Position numbers and translations under genes: made by a program. A stretch of DNA of 64,000 nt from Primula veris (lineage: Eukaryota > Streptophyta > Magnoliopsida > Ericales > Primulaceae): NCBI GenBank assembly GCA_963682055.1, contig OY821748.1, positions 30,220,661 to 30,284,660 on the forward strand. The letters are read 5' to 3'. The first letter of the stretch is position 1; each line of letters opens with the position of its first letter. Under the pieces are notes generated by a model that was not told where the DNA came from, did no database searches, and saw nothing but the letters and a program-made list of their open reading frames with translations. Positions 12,000 through 24,404 of this stretch are shown piece after piece.

Positions 12000-13806
12000 G
12001 AAATAGGAATGGGGCTGGAAGGAGACAACTCGCAAATATATAAAAACTCACAAAATAAAAGAGGAACAAACTTTATATTGTACTCTCTTTATTTGGTAGT
12101 GTTATTGATACTACTTACAAATAAATTAATCTCAACTTATTTATACTAATTTAGAATAACAATTCATAAATATAGTAAATAAAAAGTCTTAGGTTACATC
12201 GTTTTAATGATATGTATCTCAAGAATTTGTAACTTAAAAACTTATAAAACTTATAAAACATTAAGTCTAGAAATTAAACCAAACAAATTTAGAATTTCAA
12301 CACTCCCCCTTAAACTTGATTTGGTATACTACGAACATTTGATTGATCTTAGTCGTGCAATTTTATTGTTAGGCTTCTAACTCCTTAATCCAACGTATCT
12401 TTTTTAAGCACATTCACAAATTGTTTTGGTTTTGATCGAATCTCCTTCGATATCGACAAGCTCCATGGACATTTCGGTTGATGTGAAGCGTTTTCCACAT
12501 ATCTTTACTAAACTGACACACTTTGTACAATATGTTGTTTTCGTCATGTAGTCTTTTTCTTTCACATCTCGGTATTTTTATTTCTTATAATTCGCAAATC
12601 TAATATTCTCCATCTCATGCTTATCAAAATATAGACACGTGTCTACCTATCCCTATCGAAATTAGTATTCGCCCAAACAACCAATTGTAGTTCATCATGT
12701 AACCTTTTCTTATCTCCTAAACTTAATATGCCCATTTTCTCATAATTCAGCTTGTAAAAACTTATGTCAAACTTTTCAAAATATTGACACATATTTATCC
12801 ATCCAGTGTCGATACTTGAATTCTCCAAAGCAAAATGTTCTCCTTTTTCATGTACCATTTTATCGTACTCAATGCACAAAATCTTATTTTTATCAAACTC
12901 CATCTCGTAAAAGTCCATTCCAAAGTCATTACCCAAATTAATGTAATATTTGTCTTCCTCATTTTTAATATGAAACAATCTTTCTCACATTTATTTTCGA
13001 TGTGAAAATATTTTTGACAACTATCACCAATTTTAAGTACCGCCTCTAATTTTTCAAATAAGACTTTACCATCAAAACTTTCATCCATTTTAATATCGGC
13101 CAAAACTTTATTTTTACGATCTCGGTCTATTTTTGAAAAATCTTTTTCAAATAAAAATATACTTTTGACTTTAACATAATTATTCTCTTTCACATTAACT
13201 AAGTTTTGATCGGATATAATTTTACTTTCAAATTTTCTTCTTCTTTTCCATTCAACTCATTTGATGCATATTTTGTAAATTTATACTTACCGTGGATGCA
13301 TTTTACGCATCTCCTTTAATTTATATCTTTTGTAACTCCTCAGTTTCTCGATCTCCGCTATCATCTTCACTCCCACCTTCTTTTGTAATTTCATCATTTC
13401 CGGACAATTTCGAATTTGCTCACTTTCTTCATTTTCACACTCGAAAACTCATCTTTTTCAAAACATTCCACTCAATACTCTTTGGGTAAATTCACGTCTC
13501 GTTTGTTTGAGACGACCACCTCGAGCATTTTCCAAACATCATTCGGAGATTTTTAATTTTCTATCTTCTCCCAAATTTTTGGGTGTATGGATCTTTCCAA
13601 GATGGAAAGTGCTCTCTTCTCCTTAATTTCTCGAACCTTTTTGCTTAGGCTATCTTTTTGTGTTTTTTCCACAACGTCCCACAAATCATATCCTCCGAGG
13701 TAACACCTTATGATAATACTCAACCTTTAGTAATTCGAGTACACCAACTTCTCGAATACAAATTCCATGGTTCTAAGATCTTTTCAGCTTTGATAACATG
13801 TAAAAT
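12000..13806 (-). pseudogene. Minus-strand Copia gag remnant
   Basis: On the minus strand, a primer-binding-like TGTTATCAAAGC follows the LTR-like arm at about 13805-13790. Then a gag frame reads GYDLWDVVEKTQ, KVREIKEKRALSILERSI and PKIWEKI (about 13695-13560), a clear match to the Copia gag (DUF4219/UBN2-type) core. It continues with frameshifts through lysine-rich sequence (MDESFDGKVLFEKLEAVLK, 13193-12795; MFHIKNEEDKYYINLGNDFG, 12978-12643). A polypurine-like AAGGGGGAGTG near 12314-12303 may mark the 3' end before a different LTR-like stretch. Integrase and RT are absent, so most of pol has been lost. Confidence 0.6.
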
Positions 13807-14215
13807 CCCGTCCATTCCCCACTAAAAGGCCTATTGATAAGGAATGAGAGTGACATATATTAATGATTCGATTTATCAATGTCTAAACGATATGGGACAA
13901 TTCCAACACTCACCCTTACTCGTGAGTTCGTCAATTTTTGATAAGCCCAACGAGTGCAATCAACAAATCGGATGGAGGTGGCTCATCATACAAACTGACT
14001 AGCTTGTGGCTATGGGTAGCCAAGTTATATGTATGATGGGTCACCTCCACCCGATTTTTTTATTGCACTCATTGGGCTTTTCGAAAATTGAGAAACTCAC
14101 GAGTGAGGGGGAGTGTTGGAATTGTCACATATCACTTGAGGATTATCAAAACCAAGTCTTAATATATGTTCATCTCCTATCTTACTAATAGGCATTTTAG
14201 TGAAAAATGGACAGG
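13807..14215. repeat. Large palindrome: two head-to-head retroelement ends
   Basis: Arms 13807-13991 and 14031-14215 (185 bp each, roughly 80% identical by eye) surround a 39-bp spacer. Each arm, read outward from the centre, shows CACCTCCA, GGGCTT, CTCACGAGT, a purine tract (GGGTGAGTG or GGGGGAGTG) and then an LTR-like start TTGGAATTGTC. Each arm is therefore an internal 3' end plus polypurine tract plus LTR start. The left arm runs directly into the minus-strand gag remnant. Confidence 0.8.
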
Positions 14216-15037
14216 TTTCTACAAGAATATCGGCAATAAAAGGAAGAATAATATGGGACCAAATCATTATTAAGGTCTATATGATTCTTAAAGGTGAAAA
14301 TCAAAAGAGTTACCACTCATATCAAATTCATAAAAAAATGAAAATTGTATTTTTCAAAATTTTATTTGTTAAAGGAGGTTAAAAAAACTTAGCATGACAG
14401 CAAGATAATCCAAGTCGTGACCATATAGGGGAAATAAGCAATCATCCAGGTTTGGAAAAGCCAAAAGGGACCCTATGTAGAGTTAGTAATATGTTTATCC
14501 ATAAAAGTGTTCGAACTCATAATGCGAGTGCAACAATTTTCTCCTAAGGCTCTGTTTGTTTTAAGGAAAAATTACAAAGGAAAATATTTTCTTAGGAAAA
14601 TGAATTTTACGCATGATTGTTTGATAGAAAAATAACAAACCAAAGAAAATATTTTTCATTTCTTAAGGAAAACCAGGAAAATTGACTAGTACCAAAATTG
14701 GGCGGAAAACATTTTCCTCCGTGAGCGAAAACATATCGTTTTCACATATACATATATTATATTTTCTTTATCTTGTTTTTTTTCTTTTTAATTAAAATTT
14801 TTATTGATGTTTGATATATTAACTTTTTTCATCTTTTTAAAAGTTAGTTTTCACGAAAAAAATAAAAATTAAAGAAGTTAGGAGTTTGAGTAGTTTTTAG
14901 TTTTTACACACAAAAATCACCAAAAGTTATAATTTTCCAATTAAGTTATTTTGTATATTTATAAGTCATCAATATGTTCAAATAAGTGAAAAATGACTAA
15001 TAAACAAAAATAAGTTATAAGTCATTAACAGCTAAAA
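14216..15037. other. AT-rich intergenic with MITE-like motifs
   Basis: Around 14540-14720 is a stretch starting GGCTCTGTTTGTTTTAAGG with repeated TTTTCCTTAGGAAAAT-type inverted motifs, resembling the end of a hAT-like MITE. I could not fix its borders. No gene seen. Confidence 0.35.
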
Positions 15038-15395
15038 AAGCTATAAGTGACTTATTTTAAGTATGTTTTTTACTCATTATTTTTTAAAAGCAGCTTATTT
15101 TGAACAATTTTTTTCTCATTGTAAAAGCAATTTTTTAGTACAAAACACGATGCCAAACGTACCTTTAATCAAGAATTTTTTATGAAAAATCCAAGTATCG
15201 CCAAACACTTATAAAAAAAGGTTATAAGTGACTCATTTTAAGCAAGCTTTTTTTCATTGTTTTTTAAAAGGAGTTTAGTTTGAGCAACTTTTTTTCTTAT
15301 TGTAAAAACAATTTTTTAACTATAAAAGTATATGGCAAACGCGCCTCTAGTCAATAAATTTCCTTGTAAAATTCAAGTATCACCAACCACTTAAT
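15038..15395. repeat. ~180-bp direct tandem duplication
   Basis: Two diverged copies (about 15038-15217 and 15220-15395) share the order TATAAGTGACT, TTTTTTAAAAG, TTATTGTAAAA, AATTTTTTA, GGCAAACG/GCCAAACG, TTCAAGTATC/CCAAGTATC. No coding frame. Confidence 0.7.
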
Positions 15396-16255
15396 GAATA
15401 GATTGAAATTAATTTTAAGGAAATTATTTTTTCCTAAGCTAATCATAAAGCTGAAAAGGGAAATTCTTTGCAGGGCTTGAGACGAGGAACATTGCAACTA
15501 TTTTCGCCTAATCTGGGGTTATTAGACTTAAGTAAAGCGAAGAGACGACGAAAAGAAGTATAGATTCTAAAGTAACTTGTGAGAAGACCAAAAATTCATA
15601 TCTTTTAGGTTTGGTTAAGAAAGCACTTACCGCACAACCTCCAATTGAGAAGCCAGTAAGTTGAGCGACATGGAGAAAATTAGTGTGAACTACGAAACCA
15701 CAATTCAAAAGCATGGCATTACTAAAAGACGACCAAAAGCAAGATGTAGCAACGATTCAGAAGGAACGAAGACAATGGAAAGGGCGATGATTTTTGTTGA
15801 TACCACGAGTATAAAAATCCTTACTCAAGAAACCCTCCATACGATCAACCCAGGTGATCCATTTATATTTAAGCAAGGCCAAGAGCAAATGCTCTTATAA
15901 CAAGGCTGTTTTATATCCCTTTTAGTCCAGACAACTGATGTAATACTTCCTCTTCATTCCACAAGGGATATAATTATATAAAAGGGAGTCAAAATATCAT
16001 CATTGTTAGCATCAAAATTTGGCACAAGCACTAAAGTACCTGATGGATGAGGAGTCAAACAAGCACAAGGAAGTGTACGATCATAACATGCATTAAAAAT
16101 TTCGTGGATTTTCTTAGGGGGCATTAAAAATTGGATCGATTTTTTTTCTCTATAACATGCATGATGATATGAAACAAAACAAAGAAAAGGGTTGCAAAAT
16201 GAGTGAGGAATAAAGAAGTACAAAGAAGTAGAAGAATTTTAGAGAAAATAAATAG
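15396..16255. other. Unresolved, possible exon-like fragment on minus strand
   Basis: On the minus strand, 15714-15630 reads MLLNCGFVVHTNFLHVAQL and ends in GGTTGTGCG followed by GTAAGTGC, a good donor site. Upstream, WVDRMEGFLSK (near 15845) is vaguely reminiscent of retroelement gag. No family could be assigned and no partner exon was found. The stretch just before 16256 is the insertion flank of element B. Confidence 0.25.
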
Positions 16256-16456
16256 TATTGTAGGATATTATTGGACTATTGGACTTAAGCTTTATAGAGT
16301 TTAGTTGGATACAAGTGAGCTTGTAACTCTACCACTCTATCTATATAAAGAGAGTCGGGGGTCTTGTATTTTAAATCTTCATTGATCAATAATATTATTG
16401 TTCTCTCTCTCTACTTCTGTCTTTATATCTATACTGAGCTAATAAAACTCACAACA
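16256..16456 (+). repeat. 5' LTR of Copia B
   Basis: Begins TATTGTAGGATATTATTGG (first base pair TG mutated to TA) and ends CTCACAACA. A TATA-like CTATATAAAGAG lies inside. The first ~18 bases are shared with element A's LTR, the rest diverges, so A and B are sister subfamilies. Confidence 0.82.
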
Positions 16457-17111
16457 CGTTATCAGCACATTGATCAAGCAGACTGGAGTAGCAATCAAGG
16501 AGATTGGGGTATTTTTTTTCCGAAAACCAGGGTATATGCTTAAAGATTGGACTGAGTTATAAAAATACGACTAGAGTTTTATCGTTTTTATCCTACCGAC
16601 CTTCCTCAACATACCAGGAGCATGGTACATAATTTATTTTGTTTATTACTGTGACGGTAGAAAATTGCATGCGTACTTAATATTCTACCGAATAAAAATT
16701 GAACAGTCATGATTTATAATTTAAAATATGGATATAGTAGTACTATGCAATAATCTACATGTTTGATAACATGACCTGGAACATACGAAGCATACTTAAC
16801 CTCTGTGAGAATTGAATTGAATTAAAAACCATGTAACTGTAAAATATGTATTAATCTGTGAGATTAAATCTATAACAAACTGAAATGTATAGTAATGATT
16901 TGTAATTCGCTGAAACTATTGGTTGTGTATGTTAATTTACAAATGACCAAACCGAAACTTGTCTGAAATTATGGACTGAATATGTAATAACGCTGTATGG
17001 ATATATAGTTTACTGAAATTACACGGATGGTCCCTGTAGTATATTACTTGTATAAAAATAGTATATATGTGTTATAAAAGTCAATATTCGGTCTATAAAG
17101 ATTCACCCACA

Positions 17112-17114
<3 letters not shown>

Positions 17115-17154
<40 letters not shown>
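17115..17154. repeat. (AT)n microsatellite
   Basis: Twenty AT units in the leader of element B, after the same CACCCACATGC context as 2875-2919 in element A. Confidence 0.95.
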
Positions 17155-17156
<2 letters not shown>

Positions 17157-18059
17157 ATTAAAAGGTAAGTGAATAAAAATTATATGTTAACTGAACAAAT
17201 TGATGTGTTTCCATATAAATTTAGTTCATTCTATTGTATGTTGTAATTACCATGAATAAAATCTTCACATATGACATTTTAATAATAATAATTAGATCTT
17301 GCTAGTATAAATTGTGATATATTATGCGATGATTGATGATAATTAGTAAATCTCAGAAGTAGCAACATCTATATATGTAATCACTATCATATGTTTAATA
17401 TTATTACCGCCATGTATATGATGTAAATTTACGAAATCATATATATTCACATTTAAGTTGAAAAAATTATGAATCTTCCCCAACTAGGCTCACCTATTTG
17501 GATACGATGTCTATGAAAGATATATGCGGAAGTCGATATCCTAATGAGGTCGGGTTTTAAGTGGCGTTCGTGCCCTCCGTCCTTACCGTCTTTCCTGGCC
17601 GTGCTCAAGTAGAGCTACCGAAAGGGGTTGACTAAATAATAATTTTTCCGAGTGTGTTTATATAGTGATGTATATTTTGCCGAATTGGTGTATCAGTATC
17701 GACCTGTCGTTCGATCAATGAGAACCAGTTCACTTGAAAAGCAAAACTAGTGTTTTCGAACATGCCGTTTCGAAACAAAGTTTATGCTTGTGCAAACCAT
17801 ATACATATAAACCGATCGTTTTATATGATAACTAATTCAGAACTCTCAACACATGTTGAATGCCATCTATGATGAGAAAAATCGCAAAGCATAATTGCGA
17901 AATGACAGTTTAAACATTGATGTTATCCCGTCACCACATGTTAGTAACCCTGATGTGTGAAAATATGATGCCCAATTTTTTTTGGATGCCATCTTTGATG
18001 ATTAAAACATGAGTTTGTTGTTACTCACGAGATGAAGGCTAAGACGTTGATTTTATTCC

Positions 18060-18560
18060 GCCGCCACATTTGAGACATGATGACGTCTATGGTGAACAAA
18101 TGTCTCAAATTGACATATTGGAGCGATCATTCACCAAAATACTAGCTTGGAAATTGTATTTCATAAGCAGTATCGTGAATTTATATTCACCATGTTCCTT
18201 CATCGCCCATCTGTTTTTGGATGAGAAAATGCCTTGATGAGCAGTTTTAATCATATTGGGACAATGGCGAATTGTTTGCTTGATATTAATGCTCTTCGTG
18301 GATATTTTTTTCCACGAATCGAAAACCGAGAATAGTGTTATTTGTCTCGAACTGTCACGATCCCGACGATCGCCTAGCCAAGCGAGGTTTAGATAATCGT
18401 CAAAATCGAAGACATGTGGCTCCAAGACAGTACTTGAAAGGTATAATATGACCCGTTGTTCCAACGCAAGAGATAATACTCAAGGAGCCAACTCTATGCT
18501 ATAAAGACAAATCTCATGCACGGTTACTCCTTAAATAGTTCAAAACTATTATAAAGGTGG
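18060..18560 (+). pseudogene. Copia B gag remnant
   Basis: Collinear with 3991-4570 in element A: the same MSQIDILERSFTKILAWKL-like stretch around 18098-18160 and the same downstream block, with independent extra substitutions and stops. Confidence 0.5.
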
Positions 18561-19246
18561 AAAAGCTGATGCTAATGTGGTTAAAGCTACCTGAAAAGAA
18601 ACTCTTGAGACCACCGATTTTGTGGCTCAAATGAGTTTGTTTCCTTTCTTTATTGATTTTGATAAATTATTGAGCCGGTTTTCGCTCATCTGGATTATGT
18701 TTTTCTATTTGGATTATGAGTTTTCCATTTGGACATACTTTTGGATTATGGTTTGCCTGCTTATCAAATTTCTCGAAATAATTTAAAGTAAAATTTGAGC
18801 AAATTCCTTTGACAAATGTGACCAAACTTTGAATTATGAAACTTTAGGCAATACTTGTGGGATAGTTGGTTTTCTGGAAATAGTGGGTAAAAGTGTAACA
18901 CGTAATTTCACCAACAACTTGCCTAAAAGAGTCCTTTGTGACAATGATTATGGACCCGTCGTTCCAAAATCGAAATCTTTTCTAAAACAAAATTAATTTA
19001 TCAAATATGAGGCCTTATACTCTTGTAGGTCATGTCGTACCTTGTTGAGTTATAAAATATTCAAGAAATCCAGTGTTATCTGGTAATAGCTCATGAAAGA
19101 ATTGAAATTTCTTTACATAGCCTCCATTCAATTTGACCAAAAGCGTATTTTAGAGGAGTTGAAATATTTTTCCAGTGGTTGCTAGCATATTTTTTTAAAG
19201 TATTTAAAGTTGCCTTATCATTTCGCATGTCGTCGATTGATAAAGT

Positions 19247-20348
19247 ATTCACCGACTTTTTTGTTTTCCGAGTTTTTAAGTGTATTTGTAAGGTTTAGGG
19301 TTTATCGTTTATGGTTTAGGCTTTGGGGTTTAATGTTTGGGTTTTAGGCAATTTTCTTGCATATGTAGGAAATATTCCTCATTTTCTTTCTTGGATTTAT
19401 GGCCTCTAGTACACGGTTTTTACCGACTTTTTTTATTTGTATTTGTAGGGTTTAGGGTTTATATTTTAGGGTTTAGGGTTTGGGGTTTAATGTTTAGGAT
19501 TTAGGCAATTTTCTTGCATATGTAGGAAATATTCCTAATTTTCTTTCTTGAATTTATGGCCTCTAGTACACGGTTTTTACCGACTTTTTTTCTTTCCAAC
19601 TTTTTATTTGTATTTGAAGGGTTTAGAGTTTAGGGTTTACGGTTTAGGATTTCGGGTTTAGTGTTTAATGTTTAGGGTTTAGGCAATTTTTTTGCATATG
19701 TAAGAAATTGTCCTCATTTTCTTTCTTGGATTTATGGCCTATACTACACAGTTTATACCGACTTTTTTTTTTCCGACTTTTTATTTGTATTTATAGGGTT
19801 TAGGGTTTATAGTTTAGGGTTTGGGATTTAATGTTTAGGGTTTAGGCAATTTTTTTGCATATGTAGGAAATATTTCTCATTTTCTTTCTTGGATTTATGG
19901 CATCTAGCACATGGTTTTTACCGACTTTTTTTTTCCGAATTTGTATTTGTATTTGTAGGGTTTAGGGTTATACTTTAGGGTTTAGGGTTTGGGGTTTAAT
20001 GTTTAGGGTTTAGGCAATTTTCTTGGATATTTAGGAAATATTCCTCATTTTCTTTCTTGGATTTATGGCCTCTAGTACACGGTTTTCACTGACTTTTTTG
20101 TTTTTGGACTTTTTATTTGTATTTGTAGGGTTTAGGGTTTAGGGTTTGGGGTTTAATTTTTAGGGTTTAGCCAATTTCGTGCATATATAGCAAATATTCT
20201 TCATTTTCTTTCTTGGATTTATGGCCTCTAGTACACGGTTTTCACCGACTTTTTTGTTTACCGACTTTTTATTTTTATTTATAGGGTTTAGGGCTTATAG
20301 TTTAGGGTTTAGGGTTTGGGGTTTAATATGTAGGGTTTAGGCAATTTT
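19247..20348 (+). repeat. Telomere-like tandem array, ~165-bp unit, 6-7 copies
   Basis: Units begin at the ACCGACTTTTT landmark at about 19251, 19422, 19579, 19757, 19919, 20088 and 20244 (spacing 156-178 bp). Each contains a run of TTTAGGG-like heptamers (GGGTTTAGGGTTT, GGGTTTGGGGTTTAATG), then AGGCAATTTT, GCATATGTAGGAAATATTC, and TTGGATTTATGGCCTCTAG. TTTAGGG is the plant telomere motif, but the copies are interspersed with 100-odd bp of unique unit and lie inside a retroelement. It is therefore an interstitial satellite-like array, not a chromosome end. Confidence 0.9.
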
Positions 20349-21500
20349 CATTTATTTTGTTATTCGTAAGAAAGAGTGATGAGAATAATGAGAATGTAGA
20401 ATGCTCGCCTAGTAGCGCAAGGCTTCTCTCACACCTTGGAATTGATTATGAGATGACATTTTTTCTCGTAATGGGCGTTATATGTTCCAATACTTATTCA
20501 GTTTAGTAGTTTTTAGAAAACTGAGTATGCAGTTATGAATGTGGTCATGTTTTATCTCTATGGGGATTTAGACAAAGAGATGTAGATGAATGTCCCTATG
20601 TGACTTCATGTGCCTGAATCAACTAGTTACTGACCACGGAACATTTTATCAATTAACTGAGACATTCACTATATGGATTATAAAATCCGAGCGGAGGTGG
20701 TATCCCGCTTAAGTGATTACTTGATCGGATTGGGATACGTAGAGACACGTTTTATGCCCTTGCGTGTTTTATTATGCGATCCACTTTTGGATTTTCCTTC
20801 GAGATGAAGGATCTTGGAAAGACACGGTAGTGACTCGGCCTGATGATCGATTCCCATATAGATTGAATCTAAGTCCATGATTCAAAATACACCTAGAAGG
20901 TGTTATAACGTTTTAGTCATCATGACGCTAAGTCGTCAGATTCTTCCATGATTGTTCGATCACTAGACATTGATATAGACCCGGTCCATCCCTGATGAGA
21001 CGATGAAGATATATTGAACCATTATGTTCATATCTAAGTACAATAAAAGCATCATTGTATAATAAGAGCATCATTGTACGCTGCCACCGAAATGGCACTA
21101 AAGACATATTCCATTACCTTATGGTAATTTTGGAAGTGGGATAGTTTATCCCATTTGCGTCATCGAGTGTACCTACCCCCTTCGATACTCGAATCAACAC
21201 AACCATTTTTTGGTTATACCGATGCTAGTTACTTATCAAACTCGCATAAGGGACTTTTCCTAGATGGCTACGTCTTTACCATTAGTAATAAGGCCAGATC
21301 TTGGAGGTCTTGGGAAGACTCCATACAAATCACTCTATCTACCCGTGCTCTATGTGACGACTAGAGAGTATATATGGCTTCGAGCTGGTATTAGTCATAT
21401 AAAGTACACGTGTTATGTCTCACAATCTATATGAAGCCTTATCTTAGGACAACATGCTGTTATCGATCAAGAGAGACATGACTAGATTATGCTATTTGAC
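20349..21500 (+). pseudogene. Copia B reverse transcriptase / RNase H remnant
   Basis: Resumes homology with element A at its position ~6799 immediately after the telomere-like array. CTCGCCTAGTAGCGCAAGGC marks the RT start; near 20795 the TTCGAGATGAAGGATCTTGG junction (FEMKDLG) shows the same loss of the YVDD segment as in A. RNase H reads FFGYTDASYLSNSHKGLFL and GYVFTISNKARSWRSW (21200-21310). Stops and shifts throughout. Confidence 0.72.
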
Positions 21501-22185
21501 ATATTTTGCCAAAAACGAATCTTCATATATGAAGTACAAGATCATCCCGTCGCATGCTTGTTCTATTCCATGTTTTGATTTTACAACACCCAGTCGTGTG
21601 CAAGTAAAAATGAAGCATCCAGCCGAATGCTCGTACTCTTTCTTTGAATATGAAATCCTTGCACACAGTCGTGTGTAAGTGAGAGGGGCATCCAGGAGAA
21701 TGCTTATTGCACTAATTACTACTTAGTCGAAATCCTTGCACCCTGTCATGTGCAAATGAGGGGGAACATCCAGTCGCATGCTCATGTACTGTTTTTGTCC
21801 TTACACCAAGGTGTTTTTCCAACTGGGTTTTCCTTGGCAAGGTTTTAGTGAGACAGATTCCCATCATATCTCACTTAAGATTGCCGAAATCAGGGGGAGT
21901 ATCATGTTGTATACTTCTTACCACTGTATACTCTTTTTTCTTCGATCAGAGATTTTCTCATTGGGTTTGCTCTGTCAAGGTTTTGATGAGGCACACTGTT
22001 TTGTGATTAGTTACTTACATGGTATTTCGTCTTATATTATTCAGCTACATGGTTTCTCCTAGGTATCGGTTTTCTCCCACACTGGGTTTTTCGGCCCTAA
22101 GGTTTATATGTGTTTAGTACTGCGAATGAATTCGACTCAAATCGACTGCATGAAGACAAAGAATTCAAGACATTCAAATGAGAAG
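21501..22185 (+). other. 3' non-coding region of Copia B
   Basis: Same repeat modules as 8041-8826 (CCAGTCGTGTGCAAGT; TTTTTCCAACTGGG with GGCAAGGTTTTAG), leading to a purine-rich AAATGAGAAGTG before the 3' LTR. Confidence 0.65.
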
Positions 22186-22390
22186 TGTTGTAGAATATTA
22201 TTGGACTATTGAGTTTAGGCTTTATGGGCTTTAGTTGGGCTTTAGTTGTGTCTAAGTGGGAGTGTAACTCTATCACTCTATCTATATAAAGAGGGTTGTA
22301 TCTTAAACCTTCTTTGATCAATAATATTATTGTTCTCCCTCTCTCTACTTCCGTCTCTATATCTATAGTGAGCTAATAAGGCTCACAACA
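22186..22390 (+). repeat. 3' LTR of Copia B
   Basis: Begins TGTTGTAGAATATTATTGG and ends GCTCACAACA. Differs from the 5' LTR by many substitutions and short indels, consistent with an old insertion. Confidence 0.82.
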
Positions 22391-23727
22391 AAGAGTAACT
22401 TTTGGGAAAAAGATTCTCACTATTTTTCTATGATGGAAAATTAATTAAAATTTCTAAGAACCGAGAGTACAATATATAAAAGGGTTAGATTGAGATTAGA
22501 AAAGAATTAAGAAGAGCAGCGTGGCAAATTATAAGCAATAGGACACATGTCAACACAATGAGTGAACGGCAAAGAAGTTGGTCGAATTCATATTCAAAAT
22601 AGAATTTTGAAGCCGAAAAAGAAGAAATTCAAACAAAAGAGTAACCGCAATCCATCGTAGGAAAATGTCTATAAATACAAATACATGAGTTTTAGATTAG
22701 CGTTGCATCATTTACTTACATATAGACCATAAAATTTAGGAGTAGAATAGGAGAAACACTATTATAAATTCGGTTTAGCACATCAGATTAATGATGTGGT
22801 GTGTCAACCCACTCTCTACATTACATGTGTACAAAGTGTATAAAAAAGTTAAACAAGAGCGGTACATAATTAAATAATGATAAGCATCAAGTTAAGTCAA
22901 CCTACTAACCCAATAATTGCTACTTCTCATCCAATGAACAATTTTTTTCGTAAAAATATGATTCCATTATAACTAATTTGTAATTTTATCTTTAAAAAAA
23001 AAACCAAAATTTTTAACTACATTATTTTTATTTTTATTTTATGGTAGATATTTTTGGGTTTTATTAATATGTGTTGAGTTTTAATGTGTTAAATTAAATT
23101 AAGGGTAGTTATTATTGGTCGAAATTATTTTAATCTTAATTTTAATTTAAGTTTAGGTAGATATTTTTGGGTTCTCTAATATGTGTTGGGTTTTTAATAT
23201 GTGTCGAATTAATTAAGTGTTAGTTATTATTTTGTTCACCAACAAATAAAAAATTGGTTCACATTTTTAATTAACTTAATAATGATTTTTTGTATGGTTT
23301 TAATATTTAGCAAATGTGCCGATAATGCTAGTATAATATGTAAAGAAAAATAGTAAATTATTTTTTAGGATGAAGAAACGTGGATAGTGGGTAGTGGGCT
23401 CATTATGCTTGAATTTTGAATTTAGTATTACATAATTCGGTGCACATGAGTACAATATAAATAGTCATTTGTCAAATATTTATTGAATGGCGCACCACAC
23501 ACGTGGTACACCGGGTGTACCATAGTGTTACTCGTAGAATAGTAATTTCAGGATTATTTTTTTAAATAGGGTTTTAGATCTAATTTAAAATGATCTAACG
23601 GTTCACGAATTAACGAGATTTTGTCCCGTTCACTTTAGCAACGGGACAAAAGGGGGACCCGAAGATCTTATTTATCAAATTTATATTTTTAGGAAATTTA
23701 TATTTCAGTTATCTACTTCTCCTTTAA
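22391..23727. other. Intergenic with a 2-copy ~113-bp repeat
   Basis: GTAGATATTTTTGGGTT starts two diverged tandem copies at about 23043 and 23156. The block from about 22755 to 23530 has similar outer motifs (AACACTAT near 22755; ATAGTGTT near 23525) in inverted orientation and may be an old MITE. No gene seen. Confidence 0.4.
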
Positions 23728-24404
23728 GGGAAAATTACCAAAAAGTTACACCACAGCACTTTATTCCCAAAAGATACAACTGATTAAAATTATAAATACT
23801 AAATTATTTATATTTTTTTAACAGTTCTCTCACTCTCTCACTCTCCCTCTTTCTCCCTCTTTATCTATACATACGTATTTATATATCTATCTCCCTGTAA
23901 TTTGGAGTCAAACCCACTCGCCAACTTATCCTATAAACCCCATAATTAACATCTATACAAAATAATTTTTTTATACACCTCCGTCGAATCATTCTATCAA
24001 ACCATAAATTCGCTTTTAATTAGGCGATTTTGATCCGTATTTTTATTGTTTCGAATACTCAGTTTCTCTTCGTCAGATTTCTCTGGTTTATTGTTCGAAT
24101 TAGGGTTTATTCTTCATAAATCGATTTAAATACAGAGTTATTTACGAGGTTGTTTTCGATTAGGGTTTTATTCGGATTTTATTCATCTCAAATCATATAT
24201 AAAATAGGATTACTTTTCGAAGAAATTAGTTGACGATATATCTGGGTTTGCGTTGGTTATTTTCTCAATATTTTTTCGGAAATTGGTATTTTGTTAGAAT
24301 AATATGATTGATAAAGAAACAAAATAGACTCGAGATGCCGAATATTAACAGTGCTTTGTGTTTTGTGTTTTTTGTTTGTTTTTTAATAACAATGTATTGT
24401 GTTT

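Larger units (their letters stand above)
16256..22390 (+). mobile_element. Copia LTR retrotransposon B (same family as A)
   Basis: LTRs at 16256-16456 and 22186-22390 enclose sequence collinear with element A: leader with an (AT)n run, gag remnant, RT/RNase H remnant and the 3' GCATCCAGTCG repeat zone. After the 5' LTR comes ACGTTATCAGCAC, the primer-site motif of many plant Copia elements. The integrase region of A (about 5265-6797) is absent, and a ~1.1-kb telomere-like tandem array (19247-20348) stands in its place. Flanks AATAG (before) and AAGAG (after) may be a target duplication with one mismatch; the 5' LTR starts TA instead of TG. All frames are broken. Confidence 0.85.

Noticed and set aside
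19247..20348. True telomere or chromosome end
   Set aside because: TTTAGGG motifs are interrupted by 100-odd bp of unit sequence and both sides continue as Copia DNA.
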